A stretch of 15,675 bases of DNA from assembly GCA_036381275.1 (NCBI GenBank), contig DASVDC010000054.1:1-15675 (forward strand), in the 5' to 3' direction. A model generated the notes under the pieces. The model was not told the DNA's origin. It worked only from the letters and a program-made list of their open reading frames with translations, and did not search any database. This DNA is from UBA7803 sp036381275 (GTDB taxonomy: Bacteria > Pseudomonadota > Gammaproteobacteria > Pseudomonadales > Azotimanducaceae). Shown here piece after piece: positions 7,287-13,315 of this stretch. The position numbers were made by a program, and so were the translations under genes. How positions within the stretch are numbered: the stretch's first letter is position 1; the number at the start of each line of letters is the position of its first letter.

Positions 7287-7330
7287 TGAATATCATGCAA
7301 GAGCATCGGCGGCAAACTGAATCTTTCTCA
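7287..7330. promoter_or_regulatory. Two imperfect MetR-like boxes in the divergent promoter region
   Basis: TGAA-N5-TGCA at 7287-7299 and TGAA-N5-CTCA at 7318-7330 each match the enterobacterial MetR box TGAA-N5-TTCA with one mismatch in the right half. LysR-type regulators usually bind next to their own gene, and both sites sit within 55 bases of the metR start. The rest of 7178-7340 shows no clear -35/-10 pair. Confidence 0.35.
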
Positions 7331-7340
7331 TGGTAGAGCC

Positions 7341-8267
7341 GTGTCCCAGGTCGAGCTGAGACACCTGCGTACGCTGGTGGCGCTGCGTGACACCGGCAGC
7401 CTCGTCGAGGCCGCCGAGCGGGTGTTCCTGACGCAATCGGCGCTGTCGCACCAGCTCAAGGATCTCGAGCAGCGGCTCGGCTGCACGCTGTTCATCCGCA
7501 AGACGCGTCCGGTGCGCTTCACGACCGCCGGTCAGCGGCTCTTGCGCCTCGCCGACGAGGTGCTGCCGCTGGTGCACGCGGCGGAGCAGGATCTGCTGCG
7601 GCTGGCGGGCGGGGAGGCCGGGCGCATCTTCATGGCGATCGAATGCCACAGCTGCTTCGAGTGGCTGCTGCCGGCGATCGACCGCTACCGGGAGACGTGG
7701 AGCGACGTCGAGCTGGACATCGCCAGCGGCTTCCACTTCGCGCCGCTGCCGGCGCTGGCACGAGGCGATCTCGATCTGGTGATCACCGCCGATCCGATCG
7801 ACGATCCGGGCCTGGCGTATCTGCCTTTGTTCAGCTACGAGGCGCAGCTCGCGGTGGCCCGCGACCATCCGCTCGCGTCGCGTCCGTGGATCGAGCCGCA
7901 GGACCTCGCCCGCGAGACGCTGATCAGCTATCCGGTGGATCGCGACCGGCTCGACATTTTCAAGAACTTCCTCGATCCCGCCGGCGTGGAGCCCGCGCGC
8001 ATCCGCACCGCCGAGCTGACCACGATGATGGTGCAGCTCGTCGCCAGCGGCCGCGGCGTCGCGTGCCTGCCGAACTGGGCGCTGCACGAGTACCGCGAGC
8101 GCGACTACGTGGTGGTGAAATCCCTCGGCGAGGAGGGCATCTGGCCGACGCTGTATGCGGCGGTACGGCGCGACCAGGCGACGGCGCCGTTCATCCAGGG
8201 CTTCGTCGAGGTGGCGAAGCGCACCTGCTTCGACAACCTCGTGGGGATCGTCACGGCCGACGTGTGA
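7341..8267 (+). CDS. metR: LysR-family transcriptional regulator MetR
   Basis: A 308-aa LysR-type regulator. The N-terminal winged helix-turn-helix (about 5-63) contains SLVEAAERVFLTQSALSHQL, and the effector domain begins with AIECHSCFEWLLPA near 99-112. The IECHSC...WL block, the ETLISYPV segment and GVACLPNWAL match E. coli MetR closely from memory. MetR activates methionine biosynthesis genes (metE, metH, metA, metF) with homocysteine as co-effector. The start is GTG at 7341; the ATG at 7330 is out of frame. A weak AGAG precedes the start. No met structural gene is in the window, so targets must lie elsewhere. The gene ends 4 bases before a REP cluster. Confidence 0.92.
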   Translation: MSQVELRHLRTLVALRDTGSLVEAAERVFLTQSALSHQLKDLEQRLGCTLFIRKTRPVRFTTAGQRLLRLADEVLPLVHAAEQDLLRLAGGEAGRIFMAIECHSCFEWLLPAIDRYRETWSDVELDIASGFHFAPLPALARGDLDLVITADPIDDPGLAYLPLFSYEAQLAVARDHPLASRPWIEPQDLARETLISYPVDRDRLDIFKNFLDPAGVEPARIRTAELTTMMVQLVASGRGVACLPNWALHEYRERDYVVVKSLGEEGIWPTLYAAVRRDQATAPFIQGFVEVAKRTCFDNLVGIVTADV

Positions 8268-8271
8268 CCAC

Positions 8272-8387
8272 ATTCGCGGCCGGAGGCCGCTCCCACAATC
8301 ACGCTGCTGTGGGAGTCACGCTGCTGTTCTGGGAGTCACGCTGCTGTGGGAGTCACGCTGCTGTGGGAGCGGCCTCCGGCCGCGAAT
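8272..8387. repeat. REP doublet (heads inward) with a four-copy 17-bp tandem array between
   Basis: A leftward REP unit lies at 8272-8297 and a rightward one at 8362-8387, 26 bp each and the same element as at 1864 and 13256. Between them are four tandem copies of tcacgctgctgtgggag at 8299-8315, 8316-8335 (with a 3-base ttc insertion), 8336-8352 and 8353-8369. The last copy ends in the GTGGGAG head of the rightward REP, so the array looks like stepwise amplification of REP head plus flank. It fills the convergent gap between metR and the PNPOx-like gene. Confidence 0.92.
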
Positions 8388-8429
8388 CGCGATCCGGAGA
8401 TCGCTTTCTACAGAGGGGGCGGCGGCCGC

Positions 8430-9026
8430 TCAGGGGACGAGGGTGATCTCCCGCCAGCCGGTCGGCTCGCGGCGGTAGCCGCGCCGGTCGTGCACGCCGT
8501 CTTGGGGATTGAGGTCGAGGCGCTCGATCCAGCTCGGTTCCAGGTAGAGGCCGGCGGCGGTGCGCGGCGCCGTGAGCGGCTCGCGCAGGCGCAGCGCCTC
8601 GAGCCCGGCGAGCAGTGCCGCGCGGTCGTCCACCGCCGAGCTCTGCGGCTGCACCCGCGTGTAGTACCAGTCGAGCCGTTTCGGCACGTCCGGCCGGCAC
8701 TGCCAGCTCTCGTGCACCAGGCGCTTCTCCACGGGCCGGGTCGTGCACTGCAGCCGGTACTGAAGCTGCAGCGACGGCAGCAGCACGACCACGGCGACGC
8801 TCGTCGCATGGCCGATCTGCTGCCACTTCGGGCTGGTCTCGTTCAGGAACAGCGCGAGGCGTCCGTCGAGCTCGCGCAGCACCACGGTGCGGGCCTGCGG
8901 CTGTCCGGCCGCGTCCACCGTCGCGAGTGTACACAAGTTCGCGCACGGATCGCCCTGCGCGCGGGCGCGGGCGCGATCCTCCGCGAGGCGCTGCAGCGGG
9001 TCCGTGTCGCCGGCGGGACCCGTCAC
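8430..9026 (-). CDS. Pyridoxamine 5'-phosphate oxidase (PdxH)-like FMN protein
   Basis: A 198-aa split-barrel flavoprotein resembling PdxH. The core ATVDAAGQPQARTVVLRELD at 35-54 matches the FMN-contacting ATVD..G.P..R.VLL region; SPKWQQI at 65-71 aligns with the SRKAxQI stretch; and the end WIERLDLNPQDGVHDRRGY with a final W...L.P matches the PdxH C-terminus. PdxH oxidises pyridoxamine- and pyridoxine-phosphate to PLP. Here the usual RLHDR is GVHDR (177-181): the PLP-contacting arginine is Gly, while His179 and Arg181 remain, so activity as a true PNPOx is uncertain. The start is GTG at 9024-9026, overlapping the MBL stop as GTGA; a farther start would sit inside the MBL gene. It is the last gene of the long leftward run. 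Confidence 0.8.
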   Translation of the reverse strand: MTGPAGDTDPLQRLAEDRARARAQGDPCANLCTLATVDAAGQPQARTVVLRELDGRLALFLNETSPKWQQIGHATSVAVVVLLPSLQLQYRLQCTTRPVEKRLVHESWQCRPDVPKRLDWYYTRVQPQSSAVDDRAALLAGLEALRLREPLTAPRTAAGLYLEPSWIERLDLNPQDGVHDRRGYRREPTGWREITLVP

Positions 9027-9907
9027 GTCGCGCTCGGGCTGCGGGCCAGCGTGCGGATCCAGTTTTCCTCGCTGATGAAGCTCTTGCCCCATTCCTCCCA
9101 GCGCGGATCGAGGCCTTCCGCGACGATCTCGTCGACGCTCTTGCCGCTGCGCAGCGCTTCCATCACTTCCGTGCGGGTTTCGCGGATCATCGTCAGCACC
9201 TCACGCAGATCGTCCTTGTCGGCGATCGGGCCGTGGCCGGGGATGATCCGGACGTCGTTCGGCAGCATCTCGAGAAGCTGCGTCAGGTTCACGATCACGC
9301 CGGCGACCGAGCCGCCGGCCTCGAGGTCGATGAAAGGAAAGCCGCCGACGAACAGCAGGTCGCCCGTGTGCAGCACGTTGGCGCGCTTGAACCAGACCAC
9401 GCTGTCGCCGTCGGTGTGGCCGGCCGGCATGTGAAACACGTCGAGGGTGTCGTCGTTGAAGTGCACGCGCACCCGATCGCTGTAGGTGAGCACCGGCAGC
9501 CCTTCGGTCGGGAAGCCGTCCTCGTCGAGCAGGCGCACGCGCACGTTGTCGTGGGCGACGATGGTTCCGGTGCGTCCGAACACCGGATTCCCGCCGGTAT
9601 GGTCGCGATGGTAGTGGGTGTTGAGAATCAGCTTCGGCGCGCCGCCGTCGATACCGTTCAGCGCTTGCTTGATGCGCTCCGACAGGGGTTCGAACTGGTC
9701 GTCCACGATCAGGGTGCCGTCCCGGCCGACCGACACGCCGATGTTGCCGCCGGCGCCCGTGAGCATGTACACGTTGTCCCGCACCCGGTGCGCCCGCACT
9801 TCCACGTTGGCGAAGCGGTCTTCCCCCGCCGCGGCCTGCGCGAGCGCGGAAGCGGCGGGGAGGCAGAGCAGCAGCGCGGCGAAGGCGGCCAGCAACGGTC
9901 GGCTCAT
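9023..9907 (-). CDS. Exported MBL-fold metallo-hydrolase
   Basis: A 294-aa protein with a signal peptide (cleavage likely after ALA, about residue 23) and a complete metallo-beta-lactamase dinuclear site: His98, His100, Asp102 and His103 in THYHRDH; His164 in PAGHTDGDS; Asp183 in HTGD; His225 in PGHG. The THYHRDHTGGN context and the long helical C-terminus fit the periplasmic MBL group related to B3-like and quinoprotein-relay hydrolases rather than RNases or glyoxalase II. The substrate is unknown; beta-lactamase activity should not be assumed. The ATG at 9905-9907 has GAGGAACG just upstream, where the TGA of the preceding gene overlaps the Shine-Dalgarno. Its stop overlaps the PNPOx-like start, suggesting coupled translation of an exported hydrolase with a cytoplasmic flavoprotein. 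Confidence 0.92.
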   Translation of the reverse strand: MSRPLLAAFAALLLCLPAASALAQAAAGEDRFANVEVRAHRVRDNVYMLTGAGGNIGVSVGRDGTLIVDDQFEPLSERIKQALNGIDGGAPKLILNTHYHRDHTGGNPVFGRTGTIVAHDNVRVRLLDEDGFPTEGLPVLTYSDRVRVHFNDDTLDVFHMPAGHTDGDSVVWFKRANVLHTGDLLFVGGFPFIDLEAGGSVAGVIVNLTQLLEMLPNDVRIIPGHGPIADKDDLREVLTMIRETRTEVMEALRSGKSVDEIVAEGLDPRWEEWGKSFISEENWIRTLARSPSAT

Positions 9908-9919
9908 GGTTCTCGTTCC

Positions 9920-10681
9920 TCAGAAGTTGATGTGAATGCCGGTCATGGCGGGATCGGCCAGCTCCGGCGGTGCGTTCGCCTGATGGCGCTTCGCGAGGCG
10001 GTAGCACAGCCCGTGGGGGCTCGAAGCGAGCGCATCGCGGATGATGAAGTCCGGATCCACCTCTTCCGCCCGGCGCATCAGGCGCTCGAACGTGAAAATG
10101 AAGTTGTTGGAATGCCGCGCGCGGGTCTGGGAGCCGTAGAACAGCTCGAACTGGGCCGGCGGCTCGAGCAGCACGTGCCGTTCGAGCAGCAGCCGCGAGA
10201 ACAGCTCCGGGTCTCTGGCCGCGCTCTGCGCGAACAGCCGGCTCACGTCCTCGGGCGTCATCGGCCCGTTGCCCGCGCCCTGGCTCGAGATGTACAGCAG
10301 CCCGCTGATGGTGCCGAGCTGATTGCGCACGTGGCGGGCGATCTGAAGGAAAACCTCCTGGCGCGCGTGGAACTCGGTGGCGGCGAGCTTCTCGGACTGG
10401 ATCACGGCCTGTTCGGCCTGACGCTGGATTTCTTCCGCCTGCGCACGCAGCGCCAGTGTGTTCTGCTCGAGCTCGTTCTTCTGCAGGAAGTAACCGATGA
10501 CCAGCCACAGAAACGCCAGCGGCGCGAACGCGCCTTCGAAGAATGTGCCGAGCTGGTCCGCGGGCAGAAAGGCGAAGTTGGACCATCCGACGAGGGCGGT
10601 GACGTAGAGCACGCCGAGCAGCAACCAACCCGCAGTCAGGCCGAGGCCCAACCAGATTCGCCAGTTGGGAGAGGCGACCAC
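9920..10681 (-). CDS. Membrane-anchored coiled-coil protein, unknown function
   Basis: A 253-aa protein with two membrane segments (about 10-31 and 47-66), then a charged helix rich in Gln, Glu and Ala (about 67-105) likely to form a coiled coil, and a soluble C-domain. The start of the helical region (ALRAQAEEIQRQAEQAVIQS) recalls the linker of sensor proteins, but I see no histidine-kinase, GGDEF or chemotaxis motif. An FYGSQTRARHSNNFIFTFERL block is the most conserved-looking part of the C-domain. The start is GTG at 10679-10681; no strong Shine-Dalgarno is seen, and the preceding stop at 10696 lies 14 bases away, so coupling is possible. It sits between a small membrane protein and the exported MBL hydrolase, suggesting an envelope role. 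Confidence 0.75.
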   Translation of the reverse strand: MVASPNWRIWLGLGLTAGWLLLGVLYVTALVGWSNFAFLPADQLGTFFEGAFAPLAFLWLVIGYFLQKNELEQNTLALRAQAEEIQRQAEQAVIQSEKLAATEFHARQEVFLQIARHVRNQLGTISGLLYISSQGAGNGPMTPEDVSRLFAQSAARDPELFSRLLLERHVLLEPPAQFELFYGSQTRARHSNNFIFTFERLMRRAEEVDPDFIIRDALASSPHGLCYRLAKRHQANAPPELADPAMTGIHINF

Positions 10682-10695
10682 GGCGGCGGCTCGGT

Positions 10696-10926
10696 TCAGG
10701 TTTGGGTGTAGCCCGCCCCCGTTTCGTCGCCGTGTACCGGCGCGGTGTCAGCGCCCGGGCCCTTCAGCACGTCGCTCTCCGGCCGCTGCTCGGACAGCCG
10801 GCGGCGGATCTCCGCGACGTCGCGCTGAATTTCGCTGAGCCGGAAGATCAGATCCGGCAACTGGTCCGTGACCCGCCACACCAGGTAGGCGATGGCGAGG
10901 AGCACGATGAACGAGAGGAATCCCAT
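10696..10926 (-). CDS. Small membrane protein with cytoplasmic coiled coil, 76 aa
   Basis: A 76-aa protein: one N-terminal membrane helix (about 2-19, FLSFIVLLAIAYLVW), then an amphipathic segment with heptad-like spacing (LIFRLSEIQRDVAEIRRRL, about 26-44) and a polar, probably disordered tail. No family is recognised. The ATG at 10924-10926 has a good GGAGAA Shine-Dalgarno about 6 bases upstream, and the gene fits between neighbours with 14- and 52-base gaps, which supports it being real. The shared membrane-plus-coiled-coil design and immediate adjacency to the 253-aa membrane protein suggest the two interact. This is inferred from layout only. Confidence 0.75.
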   Translation of the reverse strand: MGFLSFIVLLAIAYLVWRVTDQLPDLIFRLSEIQRDVAEIRRRLSEQRPESDVLKGPGADTAPVHGDETGAGYTQT

Positions 10927-10978
10927 GCCGTTCTCCGCGATTGGCTTTTTGCCGGCTAACTTAGCGGCCCCGGCAGGC

Positions 10979-11647
10979 CTAGTCCAGTGAACCGGTGATG
11001 GACTTGCGCTGCGAAATCTCGATCCAATTGCCGTCCGGATCGCGCACGAACGAGATGTGGGCGACGTCGCCGAGCCTGATCGGCGGACGGCCTTCCCGGC
11101 CGCCCTTGCGCAGGATCTCGGCGTGGCAGCCGCGCACGTCGAACACCTGCAGCGTGATGTAGCGATAGCCGGGTGCCCGCTGCTCGGGATCGCGGGTGGC
11201 TTCGCCCTCCTCGAGCCGAAGCTGCGAGACGCCGGCCTGGAACGTGTCGTCGTCCAGCGCGGGCAGCCCCAGCACGTCCCCGTAGAAATCCCGGTGCGCG
11301 TCCAGGTTGCTGACCGTGAGCTCGAGCCGGAGCTGAGGAACCTCCGTCTGCGGCACGAGCGCGACCCGGTTGCCGTCGGGATCGGCGAGCTCGGCGGTCG
11401 AGCCGCCGGGACGGCCGAGCAGCAGGCGGCGCAGCCCGCTCGGCGGCGCCGCCGGCAACGGATCGCGGCTGTGGTTGATCTTCAGCACCGAATCGCCGAT
11501 CGCGTGGCGGTGCTGCTGCAGGCCGCCGCCGAGGGGCAGCAGCTCCTGAAACGGCAGACCGACCGTCTGCTGCCAGAACGCGAGCAGCCCGTCCCGGTCG
11601 TTCGTGAAGAGCCCCACGTCGAAGGCCGGCTTGGCGAGCTCGATCAT
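10979..11647 (-). CDS. VOC (glyoxalase/bleomycin-resistance/dioxygenase) fold protein, two domains
   Basis: A 222-aa protein made of two vicinal-oxygen-chelate units, about 7-99 and 105-214. Each has the beta-alpha-beta-beta-beta pattern with a DPDGN turn near its end (89-93 and 203-207) and an FW/FY..VLGLP-type helix (24-32, 121-129). Such proteins include glyoxalases, extradiol dioxygenases and fosfomycin- or bleomycin-binding proteins; the conserved turn and strand pattern alone do not give a substrate, and I did not identify a complete metal triad with confidence. The ATG at 11645-11647 overlaps the SixA-type stop as ATGA, indicating coupled translation. A 52-base gap separates it from the next gene. 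No export signal, so cytoplasmic. Confidence 0.85.
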   Translation of the reverse strand: MIELAKPAFDVGLFTNDRDGLLAFWQQTVGLPFQELLPLGGGLQQHRHAIGDSVLKINHSRDPLPAAPPSGLRRLLLGRPGGSTAELADPDGNRVALVPQTEVPQLRLELTVSNLDAHRDFYGDVLGLPALDDDTFQAGVSQLRLEEGEATRDPEQRAPGYRYITLQVFDVRGCHAEILRKGGREGRPPIRLGDVAHISFVRDPDGNWIEISQRKSITGSLD

Positions 11648-12147
11648 CGCGAGTCCTCCCGCACCTCGGCCGGCGTCGTGAGCTGCTCGAGCCGGCCGCC
11701 GCCGAACCGCACCGCCGGCCAGCCGCCGGATACTTCCAGCCGCGCCACCGCGAACGTCGAGAGGTTGTGCGTCACCTTGTCACCCGTCAGCAGGTTCAGC
11801 AGGACCGTGAGGCCCGGATTGTGCGCCACCACCGCGGCGGCAACGACGTCGGCCGGGGTCTCCCGGATCACGTCGAGCAACGCTTCCGGCCCGGCGTCGT
11901 AGAGCCGACGATCGTCCACCACGGTGGGCCGGGCGGCGGCGAACCCTTCAGCGACGAAACGGGCGGTCGCGCGCGCCCGCAGCGCATCGCTGGTCCAGAT
12001 CCACGAGGCGGGGTCCGGCTGGCTGCGGAGCCAGTCCGCCATGCGGAGGCCATCCTGCTCGCCCCGCGGATGGAGCGGCCGCATCCGGTCCGGGACGGCG
12101 CCGGAGCCGAGCTCGGCTTCGGCGTGGCGGATCAGCCAGAGTTTCAT
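11644..12147 (-). CDS. sixA: SixA-type histidine phosphatase
   Basis: A 167-aa histidine-phosphatase-superfamily protein. Its catalytic motif LIRHAEAE (5-12) has Arg7 and the phosphorylated His8. TSDALRARATARFV (52-65) supplies the second Arg region and VVAHNPGLT (106-114) the second catalytic His109, the layout of SixA, which dephosphorylates histidine phosphotransfer proteins such as the ArcB HPt domain or PTS NPr. The length suits SixA (about 160 aa). The ATG at 12145-12147 is followed immediately by the MKLWLIRH core, and GGAG lies only a few bases upstream; longer in-frame extensions would enter the TRIC gene. It lies 29 bases after the TRIC stop and overlaps the VOC gene by 4 bases. The phospho-His target is unknown, and no two-component gene is in the window. 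Confidence 0.88.
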   Translation of the reverse strand: MKLWLIRHAEAELGSGAVPDRMRPLHPRGEQDGLRMADWLRSQPDPASWIWTSDALRARATARFVAEGFAAARPTVVDDRRLYDAGPEALLDVIRETPADVVAAAVVAHNPGLTVLLNLLTGDKVTHNLSTFAVARLEVSGGWPAVRFGGGRLEQLTTPAEVREDSR

Positions 12148-12176
12148 GGCTCCGAGTCTAACACTTCGGCCGTAGG

Positions 12177-12791
12177 TCAATCGGCCGGCGGTACACCGCG
12201 CTTCGGCAGCGACAGGTGCCAGATCAGTCCGGCACCGCGCACGGCGAAGCCGATCAGCGCGCCGATCCAGAGCGCGGCCTCGGGCGGTGCCCCGGCCTCG
12301 GTGAGCCCGACACAGGTGGCGGCGCCGGCCAACGCGGCGGTCGCGTAGACCTCCTCGCGCAGAATCAGCGGCACCTCGTTGCAGGTCACGTCGCGCAGCA
12401 TGCCGCCCGCGACCGCGGTGATCACGCCCATCACGGTGGCGATCACCGGGCCGTGGCCGAGCGCCAGCGTCTTCGAAGCGCCGATCACGGAGAACAGCGC
12501 GAGCCCCACCGCGTCGGCCCAGGCCAGCCACTGGCCCGTGCGGTGGATCAGGTTGGCGGCGAGAAACGTGAAGAGCGCGGCCAGCAGAACCATCAGCAGA
12601 TAGACCGTATCGGACAGCCAGAACACCGGCGCGTCGATGATCAGGTCGCGCAGCGTGCCGCCGCCGAGGGCCGGCAGCAGCGCGATCCCGACGAATCCGA
12701 ACAGGTCCATGCGCTGCCGATCGGCGGCCAGCGCTCCGGACAGCGCGAACACGAACACGGCGAGCAGATCGATCAGGTAGACGGTGTTCAC
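12177..12791 (-). CDS. TRIC-family cation channel (UPF0126)
   Basis: A 204-aa integral inner-membrane protein with about seven hydrophobic helices and two pseudo-repeats marked by ALGGGTLRD (41-49) and AVAGGMLRD (126-134). The twin GGGxxRD-type motifs identify the UPF0126/TRIC family, whose prokaryotic members form trimeric potassium-permeable channels; YadS is an E. coli relative. Length and topology are normal. The start is GTG at 12789-12791; the frame has no better start, and 12792-12813 before it is short. It is the first gene of the seven-gene leftward run, so its promoter should lie in 12792-12901, shared with the His-rich gene and containing the 11-bp hexamer array. Confidence 0.93.
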   Translation of the reverse strand: MNTVYLIDLLAVFVFALSGALAADRQRMDLFGFVGIALLPALGGGTLRDLIIDAPVFWLSDTVYLLMVLLAALFTFLAANLIHRTGQWLAWADAVGLALFSVIGASKTLALGHGPVIATVMGVITAVAGGMLRDVTCNEVPLILREEVYATAALAGAATCVGLTEAGAPPEAALWIGALIGFAVRGAGLIWHLSLPKRGVPPAD

Positions 12792-12813
12792 GACGATGCC
12801 GCCGGAATGGTGC

Positions 12814-12852
12814 GTTCAGCTTCCGTACAGGCTGGGTTCAGCACGGGTTCAG
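12814..12852 (+). promoter_or_regulatory. Four hexamers in 11-bp phase: probable OmpR/PhoP-type response-regulator array
   Basis: GTTCAG at 12814-12819, GTACAG at 12825-12830, GTTCAG at 12836-12841 and GTTCAG at 12847-12852 are direct repeats. Each is separated by exactly 5 bases, giving an 11-bp period over four copies. Hexamer-N5-hexamer direct repeats are the standard operator of OmpR/PhoB-family regulators (for example the PhoP box). The array lies between the divergent TRIC gene and the His-rich gene, 50 bases before the latter's ATG, so it most likely controls the His-rich gene and perhaps both. I see no convincing -10. Confidence 0.65.
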
Positions 12853-12901
12853 TGGATGGACAGCACGCTTGCCCGTGCCTGTCATCGAGAGGAGCCGAGA
12901 C

Positions 12902-13234
12902 ATGAAGAAGAGCCCGTTCGTTCTGCTGGGCGTCGGTGCGGTGGTGTTGAGCCTGACGGCGGTTCCGCTGACCGCCCGGGCCGATCACGAGGACGCAGCG
13001 CTGGCGTTCGTCGCGGGCGCGGTCGTGGGTCACGTGATCGCCGATCACGATCACCGGTACCGTCCGTCGCACCGGCGGCATCATCACGAGCCGGTGATCC
13101 GGCGTGTCCGCAGTCAACATTGGCACGCGAGTCACCCCTCCCATCGTCCGGTCGTGCGCGCGCATTGGAAGCACCATCACAAGCACGACCACCGGTGCGA
13201 CGACCGGCGCCATCGGCATCGCGGCTGGCGTTGA
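12902..13234 (+). CDS. Histidine-rich exported protein, likely metal binding
   Basis: A 110-aa precursor. A typical signal peptide (MKK, then a hydrophobic core, cleavage after TARA at about residue 27) leaves about 83 residues, of which 20 are His, many in HH, HHH, HxH or HxxH groups, with numerous Arg and Asp and one Cys. Only a short stretch (ALAFVAGAVVGHVIAD) is non-polar. The composition suggests periplasmic binding of Ni, Zn, Cu or Co, or buffering, as inferred from other His-rich exported proteins; no fold is recognised. The ATG at 12902 is preceded by AGAGGAG (12888-12894), a strong Shine-Dalgarno. The gene stands alone between the hexamer array upstream and a REP hairpin downstream, so it looks like a tightly regulated single-gene unit. 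Confidence 0.85.
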   Translation: MKKSPFVLLGVGAVVLSLTAVPLTARADHEDAALAFVAGAVVGHVIADHDHRYRPSHRRHHHEPVIRRVRSQHWHASHPSHRPVVRAHWKHHHKHDHRCDDRRHRHRGWR

Positions 13235-13255
13235 GCCGGCGTCCTGTGCTGCCCC

Positions 13256-13314
13256 TGTGGGAGCGGCCTCCGGCCGCGAACTCGGGAAATTCGCGGCCGG
13301 AGGCCGCTCCCACA
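13256..13314. repeat. REP doublet (heads outward), hairpin in a convergent gap
   Basis: A rightward REP unit at 13256-13280 and a leftward one at 13289-13314 are separated by about 8 bases, so nearly the whole 59-bp stretch can fold into one long hairpin. It ends 2 bases before the stop of the esterase gene and starts 22 bases after the stop of the His-rich gene. It lacks a U-tract but is placed as a bidirectional terminator or 3'-end stabiliser. Confidence 0.9.
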
Positions 13315-13315
13315 A

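Noticed and set aside
7178..7315. N-terminal extension of the HD-domain gene to 7315
   Set aside because: The extra residues are low-complexity and overlay the divergent promoter with the MetR-like boxes; the ATG at 7177 precedes the conserved fold.
8299..8369. Tandem repeat as a possible CRISPR array
   Set aside because: Units are directly contiguous with no unique spacers and derive from the REP head.
8615..10711. Rightward open frame of 698 codons
   Set aside because: Antisense shadow of the PNPOx-like, MBL and membrane-protein genes, all of which have motifs, good start signals and tight operon spacing.
10927..10978. Hairpin TGCCGG...CCGGCA between the VOC and small membrane genes as a terminator
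   Set aside because: On the transcribed (minus) strand it is followed by A residues, not a U-tract, and a 14-base loop makes it weak.
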